Source: Flavobacteriales bacterium
GTDB lineage: Bacteria; Bacteroidota; Bacteroidia; Flavobacteriales_F; PHOS-HE28
DNA length: 43,224 bases
Assembly (NCBI GenBank): GCA_013360395.1
Contig: JABWBQ010000024.1
Location: 1-43,224 of the forward strand
Direction of reading: 5' to 3'
Shown here in pieces: positions 17,989-27,093 of the stretch (positions are counted from its first letter, which is position 1; each line of letters opens with the position of its first letter). The position numbers and the translations under genes were made by a program. The notes beneath the pieces were generated by a model. The model searched no databases. It saw nothing but the letters and a program-made list of their open reading frames with translations, and was not told where the DNA came from.

Positions 17989-19088
17989 GAGCCTCTTCGT
18001 TTGAAGATGTCGAAACGCAGGCTGAAGACGTTGCTGTACAGGGCGATGGAGTTGTCGCCGATGTCGGTGAGGGCGTAATCCACCGCGATGCCGCGGATCT
18101 TCAGGCCGGCGCCGATGTTGGGCTGGAAGTTCAACCGGCGCGTGTCGGTGATGTCGGTGACGTACTGGAAGTTGTTCACCCCGGCACGCACGAACACCAC
18201 GCCGGCGTAGCCCACCTCCAAGCCGAAGCGCGGGTCGGCGCTCCAGGCGCCGGTGCTGATCAGCGTGTTGCGCTGCCCGTCGAAGGTGTTCTCCAGGTCG
18301 AGCTCGGTGACCAGGCCCACCTTGCCGCCGAACCGGAACTCGCGCGCCACCCCGAGCGTCAGCCGCGGCAGGGTGACCTCGGTGCTGTTCTGCGGCAGGT
18401 CGTTGCCGGTGAGCTGGAAGGTCTCGATGGTCTGCGGGTCCAGCGAATAGCTCCACGCGTTGTAAGTGCCGGTCACATCGCGGGCCACGGCGGCGAAGCG
18501 CCACTTGTCCTTCTCATACTGCGCCGCCAGGTCCAGGCCGAAACCCCAGGCATTGGCGAACTCACCCACCCGGCGGTAGATCACCTTCACATTGCCACCC
18601 ACGGTCAGCCCAGGCACCCCCATGCGGCGCGCGTAACTGATCAGCAGGGCATGGTCCGCTGCGGTGAAGGTGGTGATGCGGTCGTAGTCCACATTGCCGT
18701 CGTTGTCGATCAGGGCGGTGGTGTTGGGGATGTCGTCCACGCCGAAACGCACGAAGGTGACGCCCAGCGTGCTGGCGCTGTCCAGCGGCTTGGCCACGCC
18801 CACGAAGTCGTACTTGGCGATGCCGGCGAAGTACTCGCTGTGCATGGCACCGATCTGCAGGTCGCTCTGCACCCGCAGCAGGCCGGCGGGGTTCCAATAA
18901 CCGGCGGTGACATCACTGGCCGAGGCCGTGAAGCTGTAACCCATGCCGAGCGCGCGGGCGCCCACGCCGATGGCGAGGAACTCGTTGCTGTACTTGGGGG
19001 CGTCCTGGGCCCGAAGGCCGGGGGCCGTGGCACAGACGATCAGGGCGGTGGCGATGGCGTGCAGGCCGTAGCTGCTCAGGGTCCTCAT
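17985..19088 (-). CDS. PorV/PorQ family outer-membrane beta-barrel protein
   Basis: The 367-residue protein has a signal peptide (about 1-27, cleavage after LRAQ) and a FadL-like barrel. Typical family segments are FLAIGVGARALGMG, where the barrel begins, SDVTAGYWNPAGL, then the SEYFAGIAKYDF region, and C-terminal beta strands ending NVFSLRFDIFKRR. In the T9SS, PorV shuttles cargo from the translocon to PorU and binds sorting domains, while PorQ partners PorZ. Its coupling by a 4-base overlap to the porU2 gene suggests it serves as that sortase's dedicated barrel partner; this is inference from context. A TAATTTCG near -7 element (minus, 19142-19149) is 54 bases upstream. Confidence 0.85.
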   Translation of the reverse strand: MRTLSSYGLHAIATALIVCATAPGLRAQDAPKYSNEFLAIGVGARALGMGYSFTASASDVTAGYWNPAGLLRVQSDLQIGAMHSEYFAGIAKYDFVGVAKPLDSASTLGVTFVRFGVDDIPNTTALIDNDGNVDYDRITTFTAADHALLISYARRMGVPGLTVGGNVKVIYRRVGEFANAWGFGLDLAAQYEKDKWRFAAVARDVTGTYNAWSYSLDPQTIETFQLTGNDLPQNSTEVTLPRLTLGVAREFRFGGKVGLVTELDLENTFDGQRNTLISTGAWSADPRFGLEVGYAGVVFVRAGVNNFQYVTDITDTRRLNFQPNIGAGLKIRGIAVDYALTDIGDNSIALYSNVFSLRFDIFKRRGS

Positions 19089-19140
19089 CCTGTTGGGTGG
19101 TTGACGCAGCCTCTAACAGAGGGTGGCCTGCTTTATTGCC

Positions 19141-19161
19141 CCGAAATTATCCCAATTTCGG
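19141..19161. promoter_or_regulatory. perfect inverted repeat between divergent PorV/PorQ gene and pssA
   Basis: CCGAAATT (19141-19148) and AATTTCGG (19154-19161) pair perfectly around ATCCC in the 112-base divergent gap. On the minus strand the left arm contains a near -7 promoter element, so it could be an operator; it could also be a chance palindrome. Confidence 0.4.
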
Positions 19162-19200
19162 CCCCGGGCGATGGCCGTTGGTCGCGCTCCCCTCCTGCCC

Positions 19201-19998
19201 ATGGCACGGCTGCCGCGGCTTCCCGACCTGCTCACGACCGCGAACCTAGGCTGCGGCACGGCCTCCATCCTGCTGGCCGCACAGGGACAGCTAACAGCGG
19301 CGTGTTGGCTGGTGTTCGCCGGGGCTTTGTTCGATCTGTTCGATGGCCTGGCGGCACGGGCACTGGGCGGAGGCTCCGCGCTGGGGGTTCAGCTGGACAG
19401 CCTGGCGGACCTGGTGACGTTCGGGGTGGCGCCCGCGTTCGCGCTTTTCGTGAGCGCTACGGCCGTTGCGGGCATACACGGCACCCCGCTCCTGCCGCCC
19501 GGGCCCACGACCAGCTGGCCCGTCGGTGCGGCGGCCCTCGTGCTCGTCATCGCATCGTGCTGGCGCCTGGCCAAGTTCAACCTGGACACGCGGCAGACCA
19601 GCGGCTTCCTCGGCCTGCCCACCCCGTCCAACGGGCTCTTCTGGGTGGCGCTCGTCCTGGGGGCCAACGGAACGGCCGTCCACCCCGGGCCCGGGCACGA
19701 TGCGCTCATCGGCGCCGCGCGCACCATGCTGGGGAACCCCTACGCGGTCCTGGCCACCGCGCTTGTCCTGGCCGCCCTCATGCTCTCCGAGCTTCCCCTC
19801 CCCTCGTTGAAGTTCAAGCACAAAGGCTGGAAGGGCAATGGAACGATCCTCCTCCTGATCGGCATCGGAGCGGTGCTGGTGCTGCTGTACGGCACGCTTG
19901 CCGTTCCTTTGCTGGTGATCATCTACCTGCTGAGCCCGCTTTGGGGCGGAATACTTCACCACAGAGGCTCAGGGAACACAGAGAAAATGAAACACTAA
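19201..19998 (+). CDS. pssA: CDP-diacylglycerol--serine O-phosphatidyltransferase
   Basis: The 265-residue integral membrane enzyme makes phosphatidylserine from CDP-diacylglycerol and serine, the precursor of phosphatidylethanolamine. The CDP-alcohol phosphotransferase signature D-x2-DG-x2-AR-x8-G-x3-D-x3-D is complete (DLFDGLAARALGGG then SALGVQLDSLAD, about residues 44-69). About six hydrophobic helices follow, with the KFNLDTRQT and LPTPSNG segments seen in Bacteroidota PssA. The ATG at 19201 (MARLPRLPDLLTTANL) fits the family; a longer frame to 19123 does not. The last 12 or so codons are encoded by one arm of an inverted repeat, so the C-terminus HHRGSGNTEKMKH is probably not native. 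Confidence 0.88.
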   Translation: MARLPRLPDLLTTANLGCGTASILLAAQGQLTAACWLVFAGALFDLFDGLAARALGGGSALGVQLDSLADLVTFGVAPAFALFVSATAVAGIHGTPLLPPGPTTSWPVGAAALVLVIASCWRLAKFNLDTRQTSGFLGLPTPSNGLFWVALVLGANGTAVHPGPGHDALIGAARTMLGNPYAVLATALVLAALMLSELPLPSLKFKHKGWKGNGTILLLIGIGAVLVLLYGTLAVPLLVIIYLLSPLWGGILHHRGSGNTEKMKH

Positions 19999-20048
19999 CA
20001 CCACATGGACGGAAGGTGTTCCTCTGCACCCTCCGTGCCTCTGTGGTG
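19957..20048. repeat. long imperfect inverted repeat (CACCACAGAGGC type) spanning the pssA 3' end
   Basis: CACCACAGAGGC at 19957-19968 is exactly complementary to GCCTCTGTGGTG at 20037-20048. The arms continue imperfectly inward (GGGAACACAGAG against CCTCTGCACCCTCC), for about 27 bases each around a loop of some 35 bases. It resembles the dispersed CACCACAGAG palindromes I know from environmental Bacteroidota and related genomes. The left arm is translated as the end of PssA, and the right arm ends 14 bases before purS. Confidence 0.75.
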
Positions 20049-20062
20049 GTTCCACTCGATCC

Positions 20063-20320
20063 ATGAAGACCTACAAAGCCTCCATCGACGTGATGCCGCA
20101 CGACAACCTGCTGGACCCGCAGGGCAAGGCCGTGAGCGGCGCCATGCCCAACCTGGGCCTTCCCGAGATCACCGGGGTGCGCATCGGCAAACACATCACC
20201 CTGCGCCTGGAGGCCAAGGACCGGAAGACGGCGGAGGCTAAGGTGGACGAGGCGTGCAGGAAGCTGCTGGCCAACCTCATCATGGAGAAGTACAGCTTCT
20301 CGGTGGAGGAGCAGGCCTGA
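20063..20320 (+). CDS. purS: phosphoribosylformylglycinamidine synthase subunit PurS
   Basis: The 85-residue protein is the small structural subunit that joins PurQ (glutaminase) to the small-type PurL in the fourth step of purine synthesis. Family landmarks are MKTYKASIDVMPHDNLLDPQGKAV, here split as MKTYKASIDVMPH then DNLLDPQGKAV, the GVRIGKHITLRL strand and the CRKLLANLIMEKYSF helix with the terminal E-rich tail. No purQ or purL is adjacent. It follows pssA on the same strand but is separated from it by the inverted repeat, which could end transcription or be a processing site. Confidence 0.88.
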   Translation: MKTYKASIDVMPHDNLLDPQGKAVSGAMPNLGLPEITGVRIGKHITLRLEAKDRKTAEAKVDEACRKLLANLIMEKYSFSVEEQA

Positions 20321-20335
20321 GGAAGCTTCACGTCG

Positions 20336-20380
20336 CAAGGCCCAAGCTTCAAGGTCCAAGCAGGAAGCTCAAGGTTCAAG
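20336..20380. repeat. short degenerate heptamer array (CAAGGTC type)
   Basis: Six consecutive 7-base units can be read: CAAGGCC, CAAGCTT, CAAGGTC, CAAGCAG, GAAGCTC, AAGGTTC. They lie just after purS in the 259-base convergent gap to lptB. The remainder of that gap (20381-20579) shows no gene, tRNA or convincing terminator. Confidence 0.6.
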
Positions 20381-20579
20381 ACCGGACCTTCAAAGGCTGA
20401 GGATCCGCTTCGGACCAGGAGGCTATCTCAACAACACTCTTGGGGGTGCGCGAGGGTCTTTTGCGCCCATGCTTCGTTGTGAAAAGCCGTACAGAGCACC
20501 GGCCATGCCCGGTCTTCACGCCTCGCCTGGACACGAAATACCGCTCGCCCGCTTCCAAAAGCATTTTTCAAGATAACCT

Positions 20580-21317
20580 CTATCCATCCGCCTTCACACG
20601 GCGCAGTTCGAAGTTCTTCCCGAGGTACACCTTGCGCACCTGCTCGTCGGCCGCCAGTTCCTCGGCGGTGCCCTGCTTGAGGATCCTGCCCTCGAAGAGC
20701 AGGTAGGCGCGGTCGGTGATGCTGAGGGTCTCCTGCACGTTGTGATCGGTGATGAGCACCCCGATGTTCCGGCGCTTGAGCTTGGCCACGATACCCTGGA
20801 TGTCCTCCACGGCAATGGGGTCCACACCGGCGAAGGGCTCGTCCAGCAGGATGAACTTGGGCTCGGTGGCCAGGGCGCGGGCGATCTCGGTGCGGCGTCG
20901 TTCGCCCCCGCTGAGCACATCCCCGCGGTTGGTGCGCACGTGCTTCAGGCTGAACTCCTCCAGCAGTTCCTCCAGGCGCCGCTCCTGCTCGGTGCGGGGC
21001 CTGCCGGTCATCTCCAGGATGGCCAGGATGTTGTCCTCCACGCTGAGCTTGCGGAACACGCTGGCCTCCTGGGGCAGGTAGCCGATGCCGAGCTGCGCGC
21101 GCTTGTACATCGGCAGGTCGGTGATGTCGTGCTCCCCGAGCCGGATGCGGCCGTCGTTGGGCTTGATGAGGCCCGTGATCATGTAGAAGGTGGTGGTCTT
21201 CCCGGCACCGTTGGGGCCGAGCAGGCCCACGATCTCCCCCTGGGCCACCTGCACGCTCACGCCCCCCACCACGGTGCGGCGCTTGTAACGTTTCACGAGG
21301 TCGTCGGCGCGAAGCAT
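20580..21317 (-). CDS. lptB: LPS export ABC transporter ATP-binding protein
   Basis: The 245-residue ATPase powers LptFG to pull lipopolysaccharide out of the inner membrane. All ABC motifs are present: Walker [10 protein letters not shown] at 34-42, Q-loop [16 protein letters not shown] typical of LptB, signature [15 protein letters not shown], Walker [16 protein letters not shown], and the H-loop [10 protein letters not shown]. The ATG at 21317 overlaps the stop of the upstream DUF5686 gene by one base (TGATG), so an in-frame extension to 21392 is not used. Bacteroidota lptB is often near unrelated envelope genes, as here. Confidence 0.94.
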   Translation of the reverse strand: MLRADDLVKRYKRRTVVGGVSVQVAQGEIVGLLGPNGAGKTTTFYMITGLIKPNDGRIRLGEHDITDLPMYKRAQLGIGYLPQEASVFRKLSVEDNILAILEMTGRPRTEQERRLEELLEEFSLKHVRTNRGDVLSGGERRRTEIARALATEPKFILLDEPFAGVDPIAVEDIQGIVAKLKRRNIGVLITDHNVQETLSITDRAYLLFEGRILKQGTAEELAADEQVRKVYLGKNFELRRVKADG

Positions 21318-23815
21318 CAGAAGTCGAAGTGGAATTTCAAACGTATGGCGAAGAGGCTGATGTTCGGGTGGTCCTGGTAGGTGAGGCGCCACACCCCGTC
21401 GATGCGGATCACGTTCAGGATGTTCTCGATGCCGGCACTGGCCTCCAGGAAGGGGCCGTCGTACAGCCTGTACATGCCGGGCAGCAGCAGCATGGCCTCG
21501 CTGTGGCTTCCGTCCAGGTCGCCGATCAGGGCCTTGCCGACCACCACCTCGCGCAGCTTCAGCTTGCGCAGCAAGGGCACTTTGTTCAGGAAGAAACCCT
21601 CGAAGTGGTGCTCCAGCTTGAGGCTCACGTAGCGGTCGCTGATGAACTCGAAGAAGTTCATCGTGTTGAAGGCATCGTCATACGAATAGAAGGTCTCGTT
21701 GCCGGTGTGCAGGATGAGGAGCGGGTAGGGCAGCCGGCCCCAGATGCGGCCGCCCTCCAGGCGGTAGCGCGACCAGCCCAGGGCTCCCAGCTGCACACGC
21801 TGGTCGATGCGTGCGATGGCCTTGTAGTATTCGTATCCGCTGCCGAGCACCCCGGGGATACCGACGGCGCCGTAGAACTCCAGGATGGGCTTGAAGGTGC
21901 CCAGGCTCACCCGCCGGAACTCGCCGCTCACGTACTTCTCGCCCCAGGCGAAGCGGGTGTTGAGGGCCACCTCCAGGCTGGTGATGCTGGGGACCTCGTC
22001 GAGGGTGAAGCCGTTGTTGAAGGAGGGACGCAGGTAGCGCAGGTCGCCGCGGGGGAACAGGTTGCGGTGGCGGATGGTGAGCTGGTGGTTGAGGCCGGTG
22101 AAGGGCTCCAGTTCGTAGGAGAAGCGCAGTTCGTCCACCAGCGTGAGCTTGTTGGCGGGGTTCCGGCGGAAGGTGCTGCTCAGCACGTTATCCGACCGGA
22201 AGGCGCTCTGGCTCTGGCCCAGCTGCTCGATATCGTGCCGCAGGTACAGACCGGCCAGCTGGCGCGGCTGCTTGGTGATGAAGGTCTGGCCCCCCACCAT
22301 GCCCTTGAACGACCGGTCCAGCAGGCCGTAAGCCAGATAGCCCTCAAGCTCGGTGCGCCGGCTCCAGTCGTTGCTGGTGCGCAGACCGGCCCGCAGGCGG
22401 CCACCCTCCACCGCGTTGAAGCTGTACAGGGTGTAATAAGGACCGTACTCCAGCGGCCCGGCCGGGTAGTAGCCGGTGACCAGCATGTTCACCAGGTCCA
22501 CGAACGTGCGGAAGCGCGGGATGGTCTGCACGGTGTCCACCATCTCGTAGATCGTGGACTCCCGCTCGTTGAGCGGTTCATGGCGGTGAGCCTCCCAGTA
22601 GCCTGGTGCGCTGGTGGCGCTGTCCTTCTCCATGCGCACCAGCTCGGCCCCCTCGTAATAGGAGGGATCGGCCGGCTCGTTGATGGTGAAGTTGCGGTAG
22701 GTGGCGGTGCGCCGGCCGTAGAAGCCCTTGGTGCGCCGGCGGAAGATGCTGAGGTCCACCACCAGGGCATCGCGCGTGAGCATCCACACCTCGTTCTTCA
22801 CGGGCTCGTACTGCTGCTCCACCCAGAAGCCCTGCACGTAGTTGAGGTTGATGGCCTCGGGGAAGCCCGCCTGCACACGCTTCACCGCATAGGCGGTGTC
22901 GGCGATCCACATCTCCCCGTCGAAGGCCAGCTCGCTGCGCCGCTTGGGATGGAACTCCAGGCGGTAGCACCAGTTGGTGCCCACCCAGGCGCTGTCCGTC
23001 AAGTAATAGTCGTAGAACAGACGTCCACCGTCGGCGATGGGGCTGATGAAGTTCTTGCCGAAGAGCACCAGGAAGTTGTCGTAGATGTTGACGTTCTGGT
23101 ACATGTCGCCCATCAGCAGCGAGATGCTCTGGTTGTTGATGCCGCTCTGCTTGGTGGCACGGATCACCTCACGCTTGGTGCGGGGCTGCTGGCGGTAGTG
23201 CACCTCGCTGAGCGACTCGCTGATGAAGATGGGCAGGTAGGGCTTGGCGGCCGTGCTGTCCATGTGGTCGAACACGAAGCGGAAGGGCTTCCACAGCTTG
23301 TTCTCCACGAAACGGCGAGTCAGGTTGTTCACGTCGAACTCCACCTTGTTATAGGTCTCGTGGCTGTAGTAGGCCAGCTTCTCCCGGTTGTTGGCGGGCT
23401 TGTTGGCCACCACACGGTCCAGGATCTCGAAGGCCGGGTTGCGCTGCTGGGGCCTGATGGTCACCTCCTGCAGCTCGGCCGTGCCCGCATCCAGTGCGAA
23501 GTCGATGCGCTGCTCCCGGTCGCGCCGCACGGCACGCACCTGTGCGGCGTAGCCCAGCATGCTGGCCCGCAGCGAATCCGTGGCGTAGTAGGTGTCCAGG
23601 GCGTAGTGGCCGTCCATGTCGGTGGTGGTGGCCACGCGGCTGTTGACGAAGCCCACGTTGACGAAGGGGAGCGGTTCGCCGGTGCGCGCGTCGGTCACCG
23701 ACCCCGAGACGCGGGTGGTCTGGGCCCATGCCCCGGTGCCGCAGGCCAGCAACAGCACCGCCGGTGCGGTCCGCTGGAAAATGCGCAGGACGTGTCGCAG
23801 GGCCATCGCCGGCAT
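21317..23815 (-). CDS. outer-membrane DUF5686 protein with N-terminal CarboxypepD_reg-like domain
   Basis: The 832-residue protein has a signal peptide (about 1-31, ending GAWAQ). Residues about 35-115 are a carboxypeptidase-regulatory-like Ig domain ([23 protein letters not shown]...[11 protein letters not shown]), as in TonB-dependent transporters and other Bacteroidota surface proteins. The rest is the DUF5686 region: conserved [15 protein letters not shown] and MFDHMD-like stretches, then alternating strands to the C-terminal phenylalanine (HFDF), as expected for a barrel. No plug domain is seen. Function is unknown. A second ATG at 23806 is possible. It lies one base after the tatC stop and couples to lptB. 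Confidence 0.85.
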   Translation of the reverse strand: MPAMALRHVLRIFQRTAPAVLLLACGTGAWAQTTRVSGSVTDARTGEPLPFVNVGFVNSRVATTTDMDGHYALDTYYATDSLRASMLGYAAQVRAVRRDREQRIDFALDAGTAELQEVTIRPQQRNPAFEILDRVVANKPANNREKLAYYSHETYNKVEFDVNNLTRRFVENKLWKPFRFVFDHMDSTAAKPYLPIFISESLSEVHYRQQPRTKREVIRATKQSGINNQSISLLMGDMYQNVNIYDNFLVLFGKNFISPIADGGRLFYDYYLTDSAWVGTNWCYRLEFHPKRRSELAFDGEMWIADTAYAVKRVQAGFPEAINLNYVQGFWVEQQYEPVKNEVWMLTRDALVVDLSIFRRRTKGFYGRRTATYRNFTINEPADPSYYEGAELVRMEKDSATSAPGYWEAHRHEPLNERESTIYEMVDTVQTIPRFRTFVDLVNMLVTGYYPAGPLEYGPYYTLYSFNAVEGGRLRAGLRTSNDWSRRTELEGYLAYGLLDRSFKGMVGGQTFITKQPRQLAGLYLRHDIEQLGQSQSAFRSDNVLSSTFRRNPANKLTLVDELRFSYELEPFTGLNHQLTIRHRNLFPRGDLRYLRPSFNNGFTLDEVPSITSLEVALNTRFAWGEKYVSGEFRRVSLGTFKPILEFYGAVGIPGVLGSGYEYYKAIARIDQRVQLGALGWSRYRLEGGRIWGRLPYPLLILHTGNETFYSYDDAFNTMNFFEFISDRYVSLKLEHHFEGFFLNKVPLLRKLKLREVVVGKALIGDLDGSHSEAMLLLPGMYRLYDGPFLEASAGIENILNVIRIDGVWRLTYQDHPNISLFAIRLKFHFDF

Positions 23816-23816
23816 G

Positions 23817-24650
23817 TCAACGCGCTTGTGCGATGGAGGTTGCCGGTCTTTCGGCGGCCAGCGCCCGGCGCTCCACGCGCGCGGCCAGCAGGATGCTCAC
23901 CTCGTAGAGCACCAGCAGCGGCAGGCTCACCAGCACCTGGCTGGTGACATCGGGGGGGGTGATCACCGCGGCCACCACCAGGATGCCCACGAAGGCGTGG
24001 CGCCGGTATTTCCGCATCACGGTCGCGCCCATCAGGCCCAGCCGGGCCAGCACAAGCACCGCCAGGGGCAACTGGAACATCACCCCGGTCCACAGCGGCA
24101 CCGAGGTCATCGTGCCGATGAAGCTGTCCAGCGCGATGGTGTTGCGCACGGCCTCGCTCACCTTGTAACCGCCCAGGAACTGGATGCTCATGGGGGCGAT
24201 GACAAAATAGCCGAAGAGCACCCCCAGCAGGAAGAGCAGGCCCGCGAAGACCACGGCGGAACGGGCAGCGCGCCGCTCCCGGTCGCTGAGGCCCGGCGCG
24301 ATGAAACGCCACACCTCCCACAGCACGTACGGGGAGGCGGCCACCAGCCCCGCCACGAAGCTCACCTTCAGGTGGGTGAGGAACTGCCCGCTCATGCTGA
24401 TGTTCTGCAGCTCAAAGCCCAGGTCGCGGATGCAGAGGGACTCGCCCATCCCCAACCGCTGGCTCAGGGCGCACAGGGCCCGGTAGGTGATGAAGCCCGG
24501 GTCGCGCGGGGCCAGCACCACCGTGTCGAACACAAGCTCCTTCCAGAAGAAGGCCACCAGCATGGCCGCCAGGATGGCCACTGCGCTGCGCATCAGCGCC
24601 CACCGGAGCTCCTCCAGGTGCTCCAGGAAGGTCATTTCCTTGTCGGCCAC
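23817..24650 (-). CDS. tatC: twin-arginine translocase subunit TatC
   Basis: The 277-residue polytopic membrane protein recognises twin-arginine signal peptides. The amphipathic N-terminus MTFLEHLEELRW with the conserved glutamates is followed by six hydrophobic helices, the loop SYVLWEVWRFIAPGL-like segment (ASPYVLWEVWRFIAPGL), FGYFVIAPMSIQFL, and the final PPDVTSQVLVSLPLLVLYEVSI. I chose the GTG at 24650 (MADKEMTFLEHL) because Bacteroidota TatC usually has the DKEM lead; the ATG at 24635 is the alternative. An exact TATCTTTG -7 element lies 32 bases upstream. tatA/B genes are not nearby. Confidence 0.92.
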   Translation of the reverse strand: MADKEMTFLEHLEELRWALMRSAVAILAAMLVAFFWKELVFDTVVLAPRDPGFITYRALCALSQRLGMGESLCIRDLGFELQNISMSGQFLTHLKVSFVAGLVAASPYVLWEVWRFIAPGLSDRERRAARSAVVFAGLLFLLGVLFGYFVIAPMSIQFLGGYKVSEAVRNTIALDSFIGTMTSVPLWTGVMFQLPLAVLVLARLGLMGATVMRKYRRHAFVGILVVAAVITPPDVTSQVLVSLPLLVLYEVSILLAARVERRALAAERPATSIAQAR

Positions 24651-24681
24651 GTTCCGCTGACGCTCTTTTTCGACGAAGGGC

Positions 24682-24689
24682 CAAAGATA
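24682..24689 (-). promoter_or_regulatory. Bacteroidota -7 promoter element (TATCTTTG) for tatC
   Basis: An exact TAnnTTTG match on the minus strand, 32 bases before the tatC GTG, in the 195-base gap between divergent tatC and recQ. The rest of the gap shows no gene; TACCTTGT near 24812-24822 (plus strand) is a weak candidate for recQ. Confidence 0.5.
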
Positions 24690-24845
24690 GCCGGGGTGGC
24701 GGGCGGGCCGGTCCGCCCCGGCATGCCTTGAACAGCCGGGCGTGGCAACACGATGCCCCCTGGCGGCGTTACCTTGGTCCGGCCCAAGACGGCGGTGCCG
24801 GGTACGGAAAGATGCCGTACCTTGTAGTGCACCGGCACACGGCAC

Positions 24846-27047
24846 ATGCAGCGTACGCAACAAGCGATGATCAACGTCGATCTGACCCCTCGGGAAGCCC
24901 TCGAGCAATTCTTCGGATTCAGCACCTTCAAAGGCCAGCAGGAGGCCGTGATCAAAAGTGTCCTGGAGGGACGCAACACCTTTGTGATCATGCCCACGGG
25001 CGGTGGTAAGAGCCTGTGCTACCAGCTGCCCGCCCTGATGAGCGAGGGCACGGCCATCGTGGTGAGCCCGCTCATCGCCCTGATGAAGAACCAGGTGGAC
25101 GCCGTGCGCAGCTTCAGCTCCGAGAGCGGTGTGGCCCACTTCCTCAACAGCTCCCTCACACGCAACGAATCGATGCGGGTGAAGAAGGACATCAAGGACG
25201 GCCGCACCAAGCTCCTGTACGTGGCGCCCGAGAGCCTCACCAAGAAGGAGAACATCGAGTTCCTCAGCGACATCCACATCAGCTTCTTCGCCATCGACGA
25301 GGCGCACTGCATCAGCGAGTGGGGCCACGACTTCCGGCCGGAATACCGCAGGCTGCGCACCATCTTCGACGAGATCAAGCGGGTGCCGGTGATCGCCCTC
25401 ACGGCCACGGCCACCGAGAAGGTGCAGGAGGACATCCTCAAGAACCTGGACATCCCCGACGCGGTGGTGTACAAGTCGAGCTTCAACCGCCCCAACCTGT
25501 ACTACGAGGTGCGGCCCAAGCAGATGGTCGCGCGCGAGATCATCCGCTTCGTGAAGCAGCACGAGGGCCGCAGCGGCATCATCTACTGCCTGAGCCGCAA
25601 GAAGGTGGAGGAGATCGCCCAGCTGCTGGTGGTCAACGGCATCAAGGCCCTGCCCTACCACGCCGGCATGGACGCTGCCCAGCGCGCCGACCACCAGGAC
25701 CAGTTCCTCATGGAGAAGGTGGACGTGATCGTGGCCACCATCGCCTTCGGTATGGGGATCGACAAGCCCGACGTGCGCTTCGTGGTGCACCACGACATCC
25801 CCAAGAGCCTGGAGAGCTACTACCAGGAGACCGGGCGCGGCGGGCGCGACGGTGGCGAGGGCAAGTGCGTGGCCTTCTACAGCTACAAGGACATCGAGAA
25901 GCTGGAGAAATTCCTGCAGGGCAAGCCGGTGGCCGAGCAGGAGATCGGCAAACAATTGCTGCAGGACACGGTGAGCTATGCCGAGACGAGCATGTGCCGC
26001 CGCAAGTTCCTGCTCCACTACTTCGGCGAACAGCTGCCGGGCGACAACTGCGGGAGCTGCGACAACTGCGTGAACCCGCGCGAGGCCTTCAACGCCACCG
26101 AGGACCTGGGCGTGCTGCTCGAGGCCGTCAAGGAGAGCAAGGAGCGGCACCGCGCCAAGTTCATCTGCGACCTGCTCACGGGCACCGAAAGCGCCGAAAT
26201 GAAAACGTACAAGGGCGCGGCGCTCGAGAGCTACGGGCGGGGCTCGGACCACGAGGCGCATCACTGGCTGGCCATCGTGCGGCAGGCCGTGGTGGGCGGC
26301 TTCCTGCACAAGGACATCGAGACCTACGGCATCCTCACGCTCACCGACCTGGCCCGCAAGTTCCTCAAGAAGCCGTGGAAGGTGGAGTTCGTGCGGGAAC
26401 GCGACTACAGCGACTTCGACGAGGGCGACGAGCCCATGGGCAAGGGCGGCGCGGCGGCCGATGAGAAGCTCATGGCCATGCTGAAGGACCTGCGCCGCAC
26501 ACAGGCCCAGAAGCTCAAGCTGCAACCCTGGGTGCTCTTCGGCGACCCCTCGCTGGAGGAGATGACCATGCGCTACCCGGTGACCATCGAGGACCTCACG
26601 CAGATCACCGGCGTGGGCCCGGGCAAGGCCCAGAAATACGGCAAACCGTTCATCGAGCTGATCAAACGTTACGTCGAGGAGAACGAGATCGAACGCGCCG
26701 AGGAGGTGGTGGTGCGCAGCGTGGTGAACAAGAGCGGCAACAAGGTCCACATCATCCAGAACATCGACAAGCGCCTCTCGCTGGAGAGCATCGCCCGCAG
26801 CAGGAACCTCAGCATGGTGGACCTCATCGCCGAGCTGGAGAGCATCGTCATGAGCGGCACGCGGCTGGACATCAGCTACCACCTGGACGAGCACCTCGAC
26901 CCGGACCTGCAGGAAGAGGTGATGGACTTCCTGCGCGATGCGGAGAGCGACGACCTCGAAGCCGTCATCGACGAATTCGGCGGCGACGTGAGCGAGGAGG
27001 ACCTCCGATTGATGCGGATCCGCTTCCTGAGCGAAGTGGCCAACTGA
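24846..27047 (+). CDS. recQ: ATP-dependent DNA helicase RecQ
   Basis: The 733-residue 3'-5' helicase is used in recombination and fork repair. Helicase motifs include MPTGGGKSLCYQ (Walker A), AIDEAHCISEWGHDFRPEY (motif II plus the RecQ aromatic loop), TATATEKV, and the QxxGRGGRDG motif VI. The RecQ zinc-binding region follows (CRRKFLLHYFGE...CGSCDNC, near residues 385-405), then winged-helix and HRDC domains (DPSLEEM...GVGPGKAQKYG). About 110 acidic residues after that look like the HTH_40-type tail common in Bacteroidota RecQ. The ATG at 24867 (MINVDLTPREAL) is an equally plausible start. It is divergent from tatC and ends 45 bases before the heptamer array. Confidence 0.93.
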   Translation: MQRTQQAMINVDLTPREALEQFFGFSTFKGQQEAVIKSVLEGRNTFVIMPTGGGKSLCYQLPALMSEGTAIVVSPLIALMKNQVDAVRSFSSESGVAHFLNSSLTRNESMRVKKDIKDGRTKLLYVAPESLTKKENIEFLSDIHISFFAIDEAHCISEWGHDFRPEYRRLRTIFDEIKRVPVIALTATATEKVQEDILKNLDIPDAVVYKSSFNRPNLYYEVRPKQMVAREIIRFVKQHEGRSGIIYCLSRKKVEEIAQLLVVNGIKALPYHAGMDAAQRADHQDQFLMEKVDVIVATIAFGMGIDKPDVRFVVHHDIPKSLESYYQETGRGGRDGGEGKCVAFYSYKDIEKLEKFLQGKPVAEQEIGKQLLQDTVSYAETSMCRRKFLLHYFGEQLPGDNCGSCDNCVNPREAFNATEDLGVLLEAVKESKERHRAKFICDLLTGTESAEMKTYKGAALESYGRGSDHEAHHWLAIVRQAVVGGFLHKDIETYGILTLTDLARKFLKKPWKVEFVRERDYSDFDEGDEPMGKGGAAADEKLMAMLKDLRRTQAQKLKLQPWVLFGDPSLEEMTMRYPVTIEDLTQITGVGPGKAQKYGKPFIELIKRYVEENEIERAEEVVVRSVVNKSGNKVHIIQNIDKRLSLESIARSRNLSMVDLIAELESIVMSGTRLDISYHLDEHLDPDLQEEVMDFLRDAESDDLEAVIDEFGGDVSEEDLRLMRIRFLSEVAN

Positions 27048-27093
27048 ACAACCTCGCGATCAGGGGCGCGACCCAACACCTGCGGCCGGTAGC

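Noticed and set aside
13798-18078. A 1426-residue plus-strand open frame
   Set aside because: It is the antisense of porU2, open only because of high GC. Its composition (His, Gly, Val, Arg, Ala rich) fits a shadow frame, and porU2 has clear motifs.
20376-20564. A 62-residue minus-strand frame in the purS-lptB gap
   Set aside because: No family resemblance, no promoter-like element, and its end lies in the short heptamer array.
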